DNA from: Neisseria perflava | GTDB taxonomy: Bacteria; Pseudomonadota; Gammaproteobacteria; Burkholderiales; Neisseriaceae | Reading direction: 5' to 3' | Length of the DNA: 64,000 nt | Assembly: GCF_002863305.2 (NCBI RefSeq) | Contig: NZ_CP136962.1 | Coordinates: 186,001 to 250,000, forward strand | Shown here: positions 17,275 to 25,992 of the stretch, piece after piece | Layout of the letters: every line of letters begins with the position of its first letter | How positions within the stretch are numbered: the stretch's first letter is position 1 | The notes under the pieces: model-generated | Databases searched by the model: none | Seen by the model: only the letters and a program-made list of their open reading frames with translations | Told to the model about the DNA's origin: nothing | Position numbers and translations under genes: made by a program

Positions 17275-17790
17275 TTAATATTCGTCCTCTTGGTAGGGGT
17301 TGGGGAAGCCTGCTGCCAGCATCAGGCGGATTTCTTCGGCTTCCATTATTTCGGCTTCATCGTCTTCAATGTGGTCGTAGCCCATCAGGTGTAAAGTACC
17401 GTGTATGGTCAGGTGGGCAAAATGCTGCTCGGGTGTTTTGCCTTGTTCGGCGGCTTCTTTCAAAACCACTTGCGGGCAAATCACCAAATCGCCATACAGG
17501 CCGTCTGAAAACTGGTCGGGCAGGATTTCGCCTTCGTTGAGCGCGAAACTCAATACATTGGTGGCGTAATCTTTGCCGCGGTAGTCACGGTTGTAGGCGC
17601 GGGCTTCTTCTTCGTCCAGAAGAATCAGGCTGATGTCTGCGCGGCGGTATTCGTTTTTCAAGGCAGACCACGCCCAGCGGTAGAAGTCGTTCTCTGAAGG
17701 AAGGTTGGCGGCGGAAGAAGCGTTTTCAAAGTTCAGATGAAAACGTTGCCGCTGTAAGGATAAAAAAGGATATTGTTTGGCGCGTTTCAT
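17275..17790 (-). CDS. ybeY: Endoribonuclease YbeY, rRNA maturation factor
   Basis: A zinc metalloprotein needed for 16S rRNA 3'-end maturation and ribosome quality control. The 171 residues contain the metal motif HxxxHxxxxxH as HGTLHLMGYDH, with His130, His134 and His140. The preceding conserved stretch TNVLSFALNEGE and the GDLVICPQVV strand also match the family. It is the first gene of the minus-strand ybeY-corC-met unit and is divergent from hemC. A DUS at about 17500 lies inside the gene, in the coding sequence for FSDGLYGD. Confidence 0.95.
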   Translation of the reverse strand: MKRAKQYPFLSLQRQRFHLNFENASSAANLPSENDFYRWAWSALKNEYRRADISLILLDEEEARAYNRDYRGKDYATNVLSFALNEGEILPDQFSDGLYGDLVICPQVVLKEAAEQGKTPEQHFAHLTIHGTLHLMGYDHIEDDEAEIMEAEEIRLMLAAGFPNPYQEDEY

Positions 17791-17908
17791 GTTGTCCCGA
17801 AAATTTGGTTTTTAGATGTAAATATAACATATTCCCCCTCATGCCGTCTGAAAAACCGCCCAAAATATGATAGACTTCATGCCGTTTTCCATCTTTCAGG
17901 CAACCATT

Positions 17909-18844
17909 ATGAACCCGAAAAAACTCGTTATCGCCAGTCGCGAAAGCCTGCTTGCCATGTGGCAGGCAAAACATATCCAAGGCCGTCTGAAAGCCCTGTA
18001 TCCCGATTGCGAAGTCGAGATTTTGGGCATGACCACGCGCGGCGACCAGATTTTGGACAGAACTTTGTCAAAGGTTGGCGGTAAAGGCTTGTTTGTCAAA
18101 GAGTTGGAACAGGCTTTGTATGACGGTCGGGCCGACTTGGCCGTGCACTCGATTAAAGATGTGCCGATGGATTTGCCTGAAGGTTTCGCGCTTGCGGCCA
18201 TCGGCGAACGCGCCAATCCGTTTGACGCGTTTGTGTCCAACCAATACGCGCGTTTGGAAGAAATGCCCAAAGGCGCCGTCGTCGGTACATCCAGCCTGCG
18301 TCGCGAAGCCCAGTTGCGCGCGCGCTATCCACATTTGGTTATCAAACCTTTGCGCGGCAATGTGCAAACCCGTTTGTCCAAACTCGATAACGGCGAATAC
18401 GACGCGATTATTTTGGCCGCCGCCGGTTTACAGCGTCTGGAATTGGACGAACGCATCCGCATGATTTTGACAGAATCCGACAGCCTGCCTGCCGCCGGAC
18501 AAGGCGCATTGGGTATTGAAATTGCAGCGCATCGCGAAGATTTGTACGAAATCTTAAAGCCTTTGAGCCACGATACCACACACGCCTGCGTTACGGCCGA
18601 ACGCGCTTTGGCGCGCGCTTTGGGCGGAAGCTGCCAAGTGCCGCTGGCCGCATATTGTACTGAAGAAAACGGCTTGCTGACCTTGCGCGGCTTGGTCGGC
18701 CATCCTGACGGTTCGGTTATTTTGCAGGCGGACGCGCAAGCCCCAGCCGAATACGCCGATGCCTTGGGTCGTGCAGTCGCCAAAAAACTGGCGGATGATG
18801 GTGCGGAAGAATTGATTGCCGCCGTATTGCAAGAACAGGCTTAA
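17909..18844 (+). CDS. hemC: Hydroxymethylbilane synthase (porphobilinogen deaminase)
   Basis: HemC joins four porphobilinogens into hydroxymethylbilane for haem synthesis in the cytoplasm. With the ATG at 17909 (ribosome binding site CAGG) the protein has 311 residues and begins [13 protein letters not shown], the family N terminus. An in-frame ATG at 17867 would add 14 unrelated residues and is not preferred. Cys242, in [12 protein letters not shown], is the site of the dipyrromethane cofactor. [12 protein letters not shown] and the Asp-containing [11 protein letters not shown] motif are intact. A DUS near the start encodes GRLK. Confidence 0.96.
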   Translation: MNPKKLVIASRESLLAMWQAKHIQGRLKALYPDCEVEILGMTTRGDQILDRTLSKVGGKGLFVKELEQALYDGRADLAVHSIKDVPMDLPEGFALAAIGERANPFDAFVSNQYARLEEMPKGAVVGTSSLRREAQLRARYPHLVIKPLRGNVQTRLSKLDNGEYDAIILAAAGLQRLELDERIRMILTESDSLPAAGQGALGIEIAAHREDLYEILKPLSHDTTHACVTAERALARALGGSCQVPLAAYCTEENGLLTLRGLVGHPDGSVILQADAQAPAEYADALGRAVAKKLADDGAEELIAAVLQEQA

Positions 18845-18861
18845 AACAACATAGATCATTT

Positions 18862-18894
18862 AAAAGGCCGTCTGAAACTTTCAGACGGCCTTTA
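18862..18894 (+). terminator. DUS-pair terminator between hemC and trhP (convergent)
   Basis: AAAAGGCCGTCTGAAA and TTTCAGACGGCCTTTA form a 12-bp stem usable from both sides. hemC and trhP converge here. Confidence 0.75.
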
Positions 18895-18906
18895 TTTTGT
18901 TGATGC

Positions 18907-20262
18907 TTAAGGATTCATAATCCGCGCAACCAAAGCTTTTTCTTTGCCCTGCATGTTAGGGATTTTGACCTGAATGCCGTTGCCTGGGGCAACATCGACA
19001 GGCTGGCCTTTGCGGGTCATTTGTTCCAATTTGATGGTTTGGTTGCCGCTCGGGTGGATGATTTCGAGTGAATCGCCGATGGCAAAGCGGTTTTTGACTT
19101 CGATGGTCGCCCAGCCGTTTTCATCGATTTCGGTAACGTGGCCGACATATTGGCTTTGTTTGGCGATGGAGTGGCCGGTCAGGTAGTTTTGGTAATCCTG
19201 AGTTTGGTGGCGCTCGAGGAAGCCGCTGGTGTAGCCACGGTTGGCAAGGCCTTCGAGTTCGCTCAACAAGCCGTAGTCAAACGGACGGCCTGCAACGGCA
19301 TCGTCAATCGCTTTGCGGTAGGACTGGGCCACGCGTGCAACATAATAAAGTGATTTGGTGCGGCCTTCGACTTTGAGGCTGTCTACGCCGATTTTGGCCA
19401 GTTTTTCAACCACTTCAATGCCGCGAAGGTCTTTGGAGTTCATGATGTAGGTGCCGTGCTCGTCTTCCATAATCGGCATCATTTCGCCCGGGCGGTTGGA
19501 CTCTTCAATCAGGAAAACTTTGTCAGCGTATGGGTGGCGTTTTTGACCATTGATGCCTTCAAAGTTTTGGTTGGCTTCTTCTTGGGCTTTTTCAAAGTTG
19601 AAACCTTGCAGAAGCTGGGCATCGCCTGCATCGCTTTCAGTGGCGTTGTGAACCTTGTAATCCCAACGGCAGGAGTTGGTGCAGGTGCCTTGGTTGGGAT
19701 CGCGGTGGTTGAAGTAGCCGGAGAGCAGGCAGCGGCCGGAGTAGGCGATACACAATGCGCCGTGAATGAAGACTTCGAGTTCGATGTCGGGGCATTCTTG
19801 GCGGATTTCGGCGATTTCTTCCATGCTCAATTCGCGCGACAGAATAATGCGTTCGACACCGATGTTTTGCCAGAATTTTACGCCCCAGTAGTTGGTGGTG
19901 TTTGCTTGAACGGATAGGTGGATCGGCATTTCCGGCCATTTTTCGCGCACGGTCATGATCAAACCCGGATCCGCCATAATCAGCGCGTCAGGTTTCATGG
20001 CAATCAAGGGCTCCATATCGGAAACGAAGGTTTTGAGTTTGGAGTTGTGCGGTAGCGTATTGACGGTCAGGAAGAATTTTTTGTTGCGCTCGTGCGCTTC
20101 TTTAATGCCTTGCTCGAGAACGTCGAGTTTGGCAAATTCGTTGTTGCGGGCGCGCAGGGAGTAACGCGGGCTGCCGGCGTAAACGGCGTCTGCGCCGTAG
20201 TCGTAGGCGGCGCGCATACGTTCGAGGCCACCTGCAGGCAATAAGAGTTCGGGTGCTTTCAT
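18907..20262 (-). CDS. trhP: U32-family tRNA hydroxylase TrhP (YegQ)
   Basis: A 451-residue protein of the peptidase U32 family. YegQ/TrhP of Escherichia coli takes part in prephenate-dependent 5-hydroxylation of wobble uridine 34 in tRNA. The N-terminal barrel begins ELLLPAGGLERMRAAYDYGADAVYAG. The family cysteine cluster is present (CIAYSGRCLLSGY and GTCTNSCRW), as is the signature EVFIHGALC. The C-terminal 85 residues form the beta-barrel seen in the long U32 members. Older annotation as a collagenase-like peptidase is likely wrong for this subfamily. Confidence 0.88.
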   Translation of the reverse strand: MKAPELLLPAGGLERMRAAYDYGADAVYAGSPRYSLRARNNEFAKLDVLEQGIKEAHERNKKFFLTVNTLPHNSKLKTFVSDMEPLIAMKPDALIMADPGLIMTVREKWPEMPIHLSVQANTTNYWGVKFWQNIGVERIILSRELSMEEIAEIRQECPDIELEVFIHGALCIAYSGRCLLSGYFNHRDPNQGTCTNSCRWDYKVHNATESDAGDAQLLQGFNFEKAQEEANQNFEGINGQKRHPYADKVFLIEESNRPGEMMPIMEDEHGTYIMNSKDLRGIEVVEKLAKIGVDSLKVEGRTKSLYYVARVAQSYRKAIDDAVAGRPFDYGLLSELEGLANRGYTSGFLERHQTQDYQNYLTGHSIAKQSQYVGHVTEIDENGWATIEVKNRFAIGDSLEIIHPSGNQTIKLEQMTRKGQPVDVAPGNGIQVKIPNMQGKEKALVARIMNP

Positions 20263-20589
20263 GTTTTATGCTTTTTAAAATGTTTTCAGACGGCCCTCAA
20301 GGAAAGAGGGAAGGCCGTCTGAAAGATGTTTGAAGAATGGGCGGATTATCCGCTGTTTTTGTGTTTCGGTCAATTTTGTGTCGGGTTTGCGCTTTGTTTT
20401 TTATACGGAAAATGTCCTGTATGGGCAAAGGAGAAAAGGGGCTGCAATTCATTGGAAATGTAAAAAAAGCAGAGTTTGGCGGAATAATTTAACAAAAAAC
20501 CGTTCAAGCAATGTATTTTCTTGTAAAATATCAAGCTTAATTTTAAAAAATATTCGGATTAGTTACCGATTTTGACCGACGGAAGGTTT
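20263..20589. other. 327-nt divergent gap between trhP and an ABC permease
   Basis: The gap contains an inverted DUS pair (20283-20295 with 20313-20324) and a perfect 13-nt palindrome, GCGGATTATCCGC at about 20341-20353, followed by TTTTT. An AT-rich promoter-like stretch lies at 20495-20560. No gene is recognised. Confidence 0.5.
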
Positions 20590-21336
20590 ATGGATTTTCG
20601 TTTTGACATTATTTATGAATACCGCTGGATGTTTTTTTACGGCGTATTAGCAACGCTGGGAATTACAGTGGTTGCAACGATTGGCGGTTCGATTTTAGGT
20701 TTGCTGCTGGCATTGGCTCGTTTGGTTAATCCGGAAAAAGCCGGTGCGCCGATACGTGCCTTGGCTTGGGTGTTGCGTAAGATTTCTTTTGTGTATGTTG
20801 CGTTGTTCCGCGGTACGCCATTGCTTGCTCAAGTTATTATTTGGGCTTTTGTTATTTTCCCATTTTTTGTACATCCTACCGATGGTGCATTAATCAGCGG
20901 AGAATCTGCAATTAATTTTCGTCGCTCTTATGGTCCATTGATCGCAGGTGTAATGGCTTTGATTGCCAACTCGGGTGCATATGTTTGTGAGATTTTCCGT
21001 GCCGGTATCCAGTCGATTGATAAAGGCCAAATGGAAGCTGCGCGTTCTTTGGGTCTGACCTATACCCAGGCGATGCGTTATGTGATTTTGCCTCAGGCTC
21101 TTCGCCGTATGTTGCCGCCACTTGCAGGTGAATTTATCACACTTTTGAAAGATAGTTCTTTGCTGTCTGTTATTGCAGTTCCTGAACTTATGTCTGTTCA
21201 AAAAGCAATCACAGGTCAGTATTCGATATTCCAAGAGCCACTTTATACGGTTGCATTGATTTATCTTGTATTGACAAGTGTATTAGGATGGGTATTCTTA
21301 CGTTTGGAACGTCGCTATAACGTAAAACTTCATTAA
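20590..21336 (+). CDS. Amino-acid ABC transporter permease (polar amino acid type), stand-alone
   Basis: A 248-residue inner-membrane permease of the HisM/GlnP family. The N-terminal segment reads FYGVLATLGITVVATIGGSI. About five TM helices are present, and the coupling loop contains MEAARSLGLTYTQAMRYVI. It resembles permeases for cystine, glutamine or other polar amino acids; the substrate cannot be read from sequence. The start at 20590 has GGAAGG 4 nt upstream. A TTG at 20572 in frame is less likely. No ATPase or binding protein lies on either side, so partners must be encoded elsewhere. A terminator follows. Confidence 0.88.
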   Translation: MDFRFDIIYEYRWMFFYGVLATLGITVVATIGGSILGLLLALARLVNPEKAGAPIRALAWVLRKISFVYVALFRGTPLLAQVIIWAFVIFPFFVHPTDGALISGESAINFRRSYGPLIAGVMALIANSGAYVCEIFRAGIQSIDKGQMEAARSLGLTYTQAMRYVILPQALRRMLPPLAGEFITLLKDSSLLSVIAVPELMSVQKAITGQYSIFQEPLYTVALIYLVLTSVLGWVFLRLERRYNVKLH

Positions 21337-21347
21337 TTAGGAAGACA

Positions 21348-21380
21348 AAAAAGGAAGACTTTTTCAAGTCTTCCTTTTTT
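21348..21380 (+). terminator. Rho-independent terminator after the permease
   Basis: AAAGGAAGACTT pairs with AAGTCTTCCTTT, with a short loop and a T tract. It is not DUS-derived. Confidence 0.85.
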
Positions 21381-21411
21381 ATTTGCCGTCAATGTTTCAG
21401 ACAGCCTTGAA

Positions 21412-22497
21412 TCAGAATGCTTCGCCGACTTTGACACCGCCTGCGATGTCTTTTGGTGTTGCCAGTTTGGCAGTTGCTTGTTGGGCGGCTTGGAATGCTT
21501 CGGTTGCCATGATATCGGCAGCTTCTTGTACGGTCAATGTGTTGGCCATGTATTGCCAACGTGCTGCCAAGTCGGCGTTTGCCGGTGCGTGGAAACCGTC
21601 TCGCAATTCATCTACCAAATCAGGGCGGTTGCACACCAGTACAATATCGCAGCCTGCTTCAAAAGAAAGGCGGGCGCGTTCTTTAATACTGCCGACACCG
21701 CATGCGCCTTCCATGGTCAGGTCGTCTGAAAAGATAACGCCGTTAAATCCGATTTCTTGGCGCAGGATTTGTTTCAGCCATTTTTCGGAGAAGCCGGCAG
21801 GTTGGCTGTCGGTTTGCGGGTATACGACGTGGGCAGGCATGACTGCGGCCATGCCTGCTTGGCTCAATGCTCGGAAGGGGATAAGGTCTGCGGCTTCTAG
21901 CTCTTCGCGGCTGCGTTCGTCGCAAGGCAGGACGTGATGGCTGTCGCCTTCAACAAAGCCGTGGCCGGGGAAGTGTTTGCCGCAAGATTTCATGCCGCCT
22001 TTGTTCAGGCCTTTTTGCAGGGCAAGGGCAAGCTGGGTCACGATGTTGGCATCGCGGTGGAAGCTGCGGTTGCCGATGACGGCGCATTGACCCCAGTCCA
22101 AATCCAATACAGGCGTAAAGGATAGGTCGATACCGCAGGCGGAGAGTTCGGTTGCCAAAACCCAGCCGACTTGTTCTGCTTGGGTACAGGCGGCTTCTTC
22201 GCCTTCGTTATCCCAAATTTCGCCCAATACGTTCATGGCCGGCAGGCGGGTGAAGCCGTCAATAAAACGTTGAACCCGTCCGCCTTCGTGGTCGACGGCG
22301 ATGATGAGTTCAGGTGTACGGACGGCTTTGATTTCTTGAACTAAAGCTTTGAGCTGGGAGACATTTTCAAAGTTGCGGCGGAACAAAATAACGCCACCGA
22401 CGGCAGGGTCGAGCAGGCGTTGTTTTTCTTCTTCGGTCAGATGATAGGCGGCGACGTCGGCCATGACTGGGCCGCGTGGAAGATGAGGCGTATTCAT
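21412..22497 (-). CDS. nagZ: Beta-N-acetylhexosaminidase NagZ
   Basis: NagZ removes N-acetylglucosamine from anhydromuropeptides in cytoplasmic cell-wall recycling. It is a glycoside hydrolase family 3 enzyme of 361 residues. The signature KHFPGHGFVEGDSHH carries the mobile acid/base His. IFSDDLTMEGA carries the nucleophile Asp. The N-terminal DHEGGRVQRF matches the substrate loop of single-domain NagZ. A DUS in the variant form AGGTCGTCTGAA is at 21719-21730 inside the gene. Confidence 0.95.
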   Translation of the reverse strand: MNTPHLPRGPVMADVAAYHLTEEEKQRLLDPAVGGVILFRRNFENVSQLKALVQEIKAVRTPELIIAVDHEGGRVQRFIDGFTRLPAMNVLGEIWDNEGEEAACTQAEQVGWVLATELSACGIDLSFTPVLDLDWGQCAVIGNRSFHRDANIVTQLALALQKGLNKGGMKSCGKHFPGHGFVEGDSHHVLPCDERSREELEAADLIPFRALSQAGMAAVMPAHVVYPQTDSQPAGFSEKWLKQILRQEIGFNGVIFSDDLTMEGACGVGSIKERARLSFEAGCDIVLVCNRPDLVDELRDGFHAPANADLAARWQYMANTLTVQEAADIMATEAFQAAQQATAKLATPKDIAGGVKVGEAF

Positions 22498-22538
22498 TGT
22501 TTTGTCCTGAATAATGTATCTATTGGATAATCGTTATG

Positions 22539-22581
22539 TTCAGACGGCCTGAGAGTATAGGAATATCTCAGGCCGTCTGAA
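22539..22581 (-). terminator. Long inverted repeat containing a DUS pair, after the NhaC gene
   Basis: TTCAGACGGCCTGAGA and TCTCAGGCCGTCTGAA form a 16-bp stem. There is no clear T tract. Confidence 0.55.
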
Positions 22582-22594
22582 TATTGGTTTTGAA

Positions 22595-24115
22595 TTAGGT
22601 AGTTGCTTTTTTCTTGTCTTTTAAGATCAAAATCAACACAACCATCACGATGCCGGTTACCACAAAACCTAAAGGCGCAGAACCGGTCATGCCCAGTGCA
22701 AGGTAGCCTGAGGCAGCAGAGGCGGCAACGGTCAGCGCGTAAGGGAATTGCGAGGTAACGTGGTCGATGTGGTTACAGTGTGCGCCGGTAGAAGAGAGGA
22801 TAGTGGTGTCGGAAATTGGCGAGCAGTGGTCGCCAAATACAGCACCGGCCATTACGGCAGACATGCAAGGGATAATCAGCGAAGGTTCGACTTTGACGGC
22901 CATGGCGGCGGCAATCGGTAACATGATGCCGAATGTGCCCCAGCTTGTGCCGGTAGCGAAGGCCATCACGCCTGCGAGCATAAACAAAATCACGGGCAGG
23001 AAGCCTGCGTGGATATTGTCTGCCACCAATGTGGAGAGGTATTCGCCGGTGTGCATCTCGCTGACAACGGTGCTGATGATCCATGCCAAAATCAAGATGG
23101 TAATGGCGCCTCGCATAGAGATGATGCCCTGCCAAATGGCTTTAGGATAATCGCTGGTTTTGATGGTACCGATGGTGCAGAGGATGACGGCCAAGACGCC
23201 GCAAGTGCCGCCGAACACGAGGGAAGTGTTTACATCGGTATTTTCAAATGCGCTGAGTAAAGAGAAGGTTTCAGAAGCTTGCGCGCCAGTGTAAATCATG
23301 GCGGAAACCGTGGCGACGATCAGTACCAAAACCGGCACAATCAGTGCAAATACACGGCCGTTGGGATGGCCTGTTTCAACGGTTTCATCATGAATTTCAT
23401 TTAAAGCGGCGCGTTCCAAACTGGCCATGGAGCCGATATCGAAGGAGAACCAAGCCACGACAAACACCATAATCAATGCGAAGACGGCGTAGTAATTCAT
23501 CAGGCTCATGGCCACGAATGCGCCCATTGGCGTGTAGTCTGTAATGTTGTAAGTTACCAAAAGGCCGGCCAAAGTAGCGATAATCGATGCGCCCCAGCTT
23601 GATACCGGCATCAAAACGCACATCGGTGCGGCAGTGGAGTCTAGGATATAAGCCAGTTTGGCGCGGGAAACTTTGAATTTGTCGGTTACAGGGCGGGCAA
23701 TCGCACCGACGGCAAGACTGTGGAAATAGTCGTCAATAAAGGTAACGAATACCAGACAGGCGGTCAGCAGCTTCGCACCGCGACGGCCTTTGATGTGCTG
23801 TTTTGCCCAATCGGCAAATGCTTGGTTACTGCCGGAATGTGTCAGCAGGGAAGTGAAAATCCCCAAAAGCACCAAAAAGAGCAGGATTTTTGGTTTGCCC
23901 AAAGACCAATCGCCATCCGACCAAGTCAGGCTGACAGCCATGTCTTTTAAGTGAATCAAGGCATCAAGTGGATTACCGCCTACCAGCAGGAATGAGCCGA
24001 CGATAATGCCGACACCCAAGGACAGCAATACACGGCGCGTAGCAATGGCCAGGGCAAGCGCGATGGCTGCCGGAACAATGGATAAAATAGAATTCGAATA
24101 ATTAATAAGTTGCAT
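22595..24115 (-). CDS. nhaC: NhaC-family Na+/H+ antiporter
   Basis: A polytopic inner-membrane protein of about 506 residues with roughly a dozen hydrophobic segments. It resembles NhaC-type antiporters, with the family features FIDDYFHSLAVG, ATGTSWGTFGIMLPIA and FGDHCSPISDTTILSS. Some relatives exchange organic acids such as malate and lactate instead, so the substrate is an inference. The start is placed at 24115 (MQLINYSN). A longer frame to 24187 would begin within a DUS-bearing intergenic region and add a non-conserved leader. The ribosome binding site is weak. Confidence 0.85.
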   Translation of the reverse strand: MQLINYSNSILSIVPAAIALALAIATRRVLLSLGVGIIVGSFLLVGGNPLDALIHLKDMAVSLTWSDGDWSLGKPKILLFLVLLGIFTSLLTHSGSNQAFADWAKQHIKGRRGAKLLTACLVFVTFIDDYFHSLAVGAIARPVTDKFKVSRAKLAYILDSTAAPMCVLMPVSSWGASIIATLAGLLVTYNITDYTPMGAFVAMSLMNYYAVFALIMVFVVAWFSFDIGSMASLERAALNEIHDETVETGHPNGRVFALIVPVLVLIVATVSAMIYTGAQASETFSLLSAFENTDVNTSLVFGGTCGVLAVILCTIGTIKTSDYPKAIWQGIISMRGAITILILAWIISTVVSEMHTGEYLSTLVADNIHAGFLPVILFMLAGVMAFATGTSWGTFGIMLPIAAAMAVKVEPSLIIPCMSAVMAGAVFGDHCSPISDTTILSSTGAHCNHIDHVTSQFPYALTVAASAASGYLALGMTGSAPLGFVVTGIVMVVLILILKDKKKATT

Positions 24116-24247
24116 AATTATATTGTATATAAGCGGTGAAATATTTTCAGACGGCCTAAACTGGAAGACGGATAACAAAATACCCACCGCCTCTGACAGA
24201 TGGGTATTTTATCATTTAACGCATCATCATGCCGTCTGAAAATCTTG

Positions 24248-25747
24248 CTATTGCAGATTGAGTGCGAGGAACAAGGTATTGCCGTCGCGTTGCACCAGAA
24301 GCGGTACGTTTTTGCCTGCGCTTTCCAAGGCGCTGCGGAAGGTGGATTCGTCATTGACGCTGATTTGGCTGACGGCAATGATTTCGTCGCCGCGTTTGAG
24401 GCCGGCACGTTCGGCCGCACCGCTAACGCGCAGAACGATCAAGCGTTGTTTGCCGTCTGCGTTTTCAACCTGCAAAGTCAGGCCTGCGTTTTCAACGGCA
24501 AAGCCGTCATGGCCGCCTTCGTGTTGCGGCTGTTCGGTTTCTTTGGCCGATGTTTCCGTTTGTTCGGCTGCGCTGCCAAGTTTGACTTTGACATCGGTTT
24601 GTTTGCCGCCGCGCCAAATGCTCAAAGTAACTTCTTTACCCGGCATCATCGAGCCGACCATGACCGGCAAATCGCTGGAAGCGCGGACTTCTTCTCCGTT
24701 TACGCTGCGGACAATATCGCCAACTTGCAAACCGGCTTGTTGCGCTGCGCTGTTCGGCATGATTTTGGCAATCAACGCGCCGCTTGCTTTGTCCAAACCG
24801 AAAGATTTGGCCAAATCGTAAGAAACTTCTTGGATAACCACGCCCAATTGGCCGCGTTGGACTTTGCCGTTGGCTTTCAATTGGTCGGCCACATTCATGG
24901 CAACATCAATCGGAATGGCAAACGAAATACCCATGAAACCGCCGCTGCGGCTGTAAATTTGCGAGTTGATGCCGACTACTTGGCCGCGGAGGTTGAATAA
25001 CGGGCCGCCTGAATTGCCGGGGTTGATGGCAACGTCGGTTTGGATGAACGGCGTGTAGTTTTCATTCGGCAGGCTGCGGCCTTTGGCGGAGACGATGCCT
25101 GAAGTTACGCTGTTGTCAAAGCCGAAAGGCGCGCCGATGGCGGCTACCCATTCGCCCGGTTTCAAATCTTTCGGATTGCCGATTTTGACAACCGGCAAGT
25201 CTTCTTGCGGCTCGATTTTTAAGAGGGCAACGTCGGATTGGGCGTCTGAGCCGACCAGTTTGGCCGTGTATTCGCGTTTGTCGTTGAGCAGGACTTTGAT
25301 GTTGCCCATGCCGGCAACCACGTGGGTATTGGTCAGGATATAGCCGTCTTTGCTGATGATGAAGCCGGAGCCGAAATTCAAATCATCGCTTTCGGCCTCT
25401 TCTTGAGGCATGTCGGGCATATTGGGAACGAGGCGTTTGAAGAACTCGTAAAACGGGTCGTTGTCGGGGAATTGGCTCAGATCCATGCTGTGGTCGTCAT
25501 CCGGTGTTGTAGTGCGTTTTGCCGGAGTTGCTTGAATATTGACGACGGCCTGTCCTTCGTTTTGTACCAATTGGGCGAAATCGGGCAACAGCATACCGAC
25601 CTTACCGTCATCGGTATTGGTTTCTATGCGTTGGACGAGTTCTTTGCTTTCTTCTTTACCGAAAAAGGTGCTGACTTTGTCGCAACCTGAAAGAAGGGAT
25701 GCTGAGAGGACAGCAAGGGCCAGATATGTGTTTGTTTTAATATTCAC
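24248..25747 (-). CDS. htrA: HtrA/DegQ-type periplasmic serine protease, lipoprotein
   Basis: A Do-family protease/chaperone for misfolded envelope proteins, 499 residues. The catalytic triad is His142 (LTNTHVVAGM), Asp172 (QSDVALLKI) and Ser246 (NPGNSGGPLF). Two PDZ domains follow, at about 285-385 and 410-495; the second is shorter. The N-terminal signal ends in a lipobox, LSGC with Cys22, so the protein is predicted to be membrane-anchored, unlike soluble enterobacterial DegP. An Asp/Glu-rich stretch before the protease domain may be the LA loop. Downstream (25748-25992) there is no gene, only AT-rich sequence and a DUS pair belonging to hemA. Confidence 0.93.
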   Translation of the reverse strand: MNIKTNTYLALAVLSASLLSGCDKVSTFFGKEESKELVQRIETNTDDGKVGMLLPDFAQLVQNEGQAVVNIQATPAKRTTTPDDDHSMDLSQFPDNDPFYEFFKRLVPNMPDMPQEEAESDDLNFGSGFIISKDGYILTNTHVVAGMGNIKVLLNDKREYTAKLVGSDAQSDVALLKIEPQEDLPVVKIGNPKDLKPGEWVAAIGAPFGFDNSVTSGIVSAKGRSLPNENYTPFIQTDVAINPGNSGGPLFNLRGQVVGINSQIYSRSGGFMGISFAIPIDVAMNVADQLKANGKVQRGQLGVVIQEVSYDLAKSFGLDKASGALIAKIMPNSAAQQAGLQVGDIVRSVNGEEVRASSDLPVMVGSMMPGKEVTLSIWRGGKQTDVKVKLGSAAEQTETSAKETEQPQHEGGHDGFAVENAGLTLQVENADGKQRLIVLRVSGAAERAGLKRGDEIIAVSQISVNDESTFRSALESAGKNVPLLVQRDGNTLFLALNLQ

Positions 25748-25920
25748 GAAAGTTCCTTTTGCCGGTGCCTATCGTATTGTCGGCATGCGTTTGAGCCGGC
25801 AGGCAGTTTTATTGTTTGAATGCTGTTTAAATGTATAAGGTAGGATTTTTACACTTTAACGGTTTTTTTTCAAGCATTTCATTTTAAATGAAAAAATGAT
25901 AATTGGGATTTTATTGTTTG

Positions 25921-25984
25921 AAGGCCGTCTGAAAGCTTTGGAATATGACCTGTCGGTCGGTTCGCTTCTTTCAGACGGCCTTTA
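25921..25984 (-). terminator. DUS pair after hemA
   Basis: AAGGCCGTCTGAAAG and CTTTCAGACGGCCTT flank a 34-nt loop. On the minus strand it lies just behind the hemA stop. Confidence 0.55.
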
Positions 25985-25992
25985 AATTGTGG

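Noticed and set aside
24116..24187. Upstream start for the NhaC-type antiporter
   Set aside because: The added 24 residues are encoded by an intergenic DUS region and lack a ribosome binding site.
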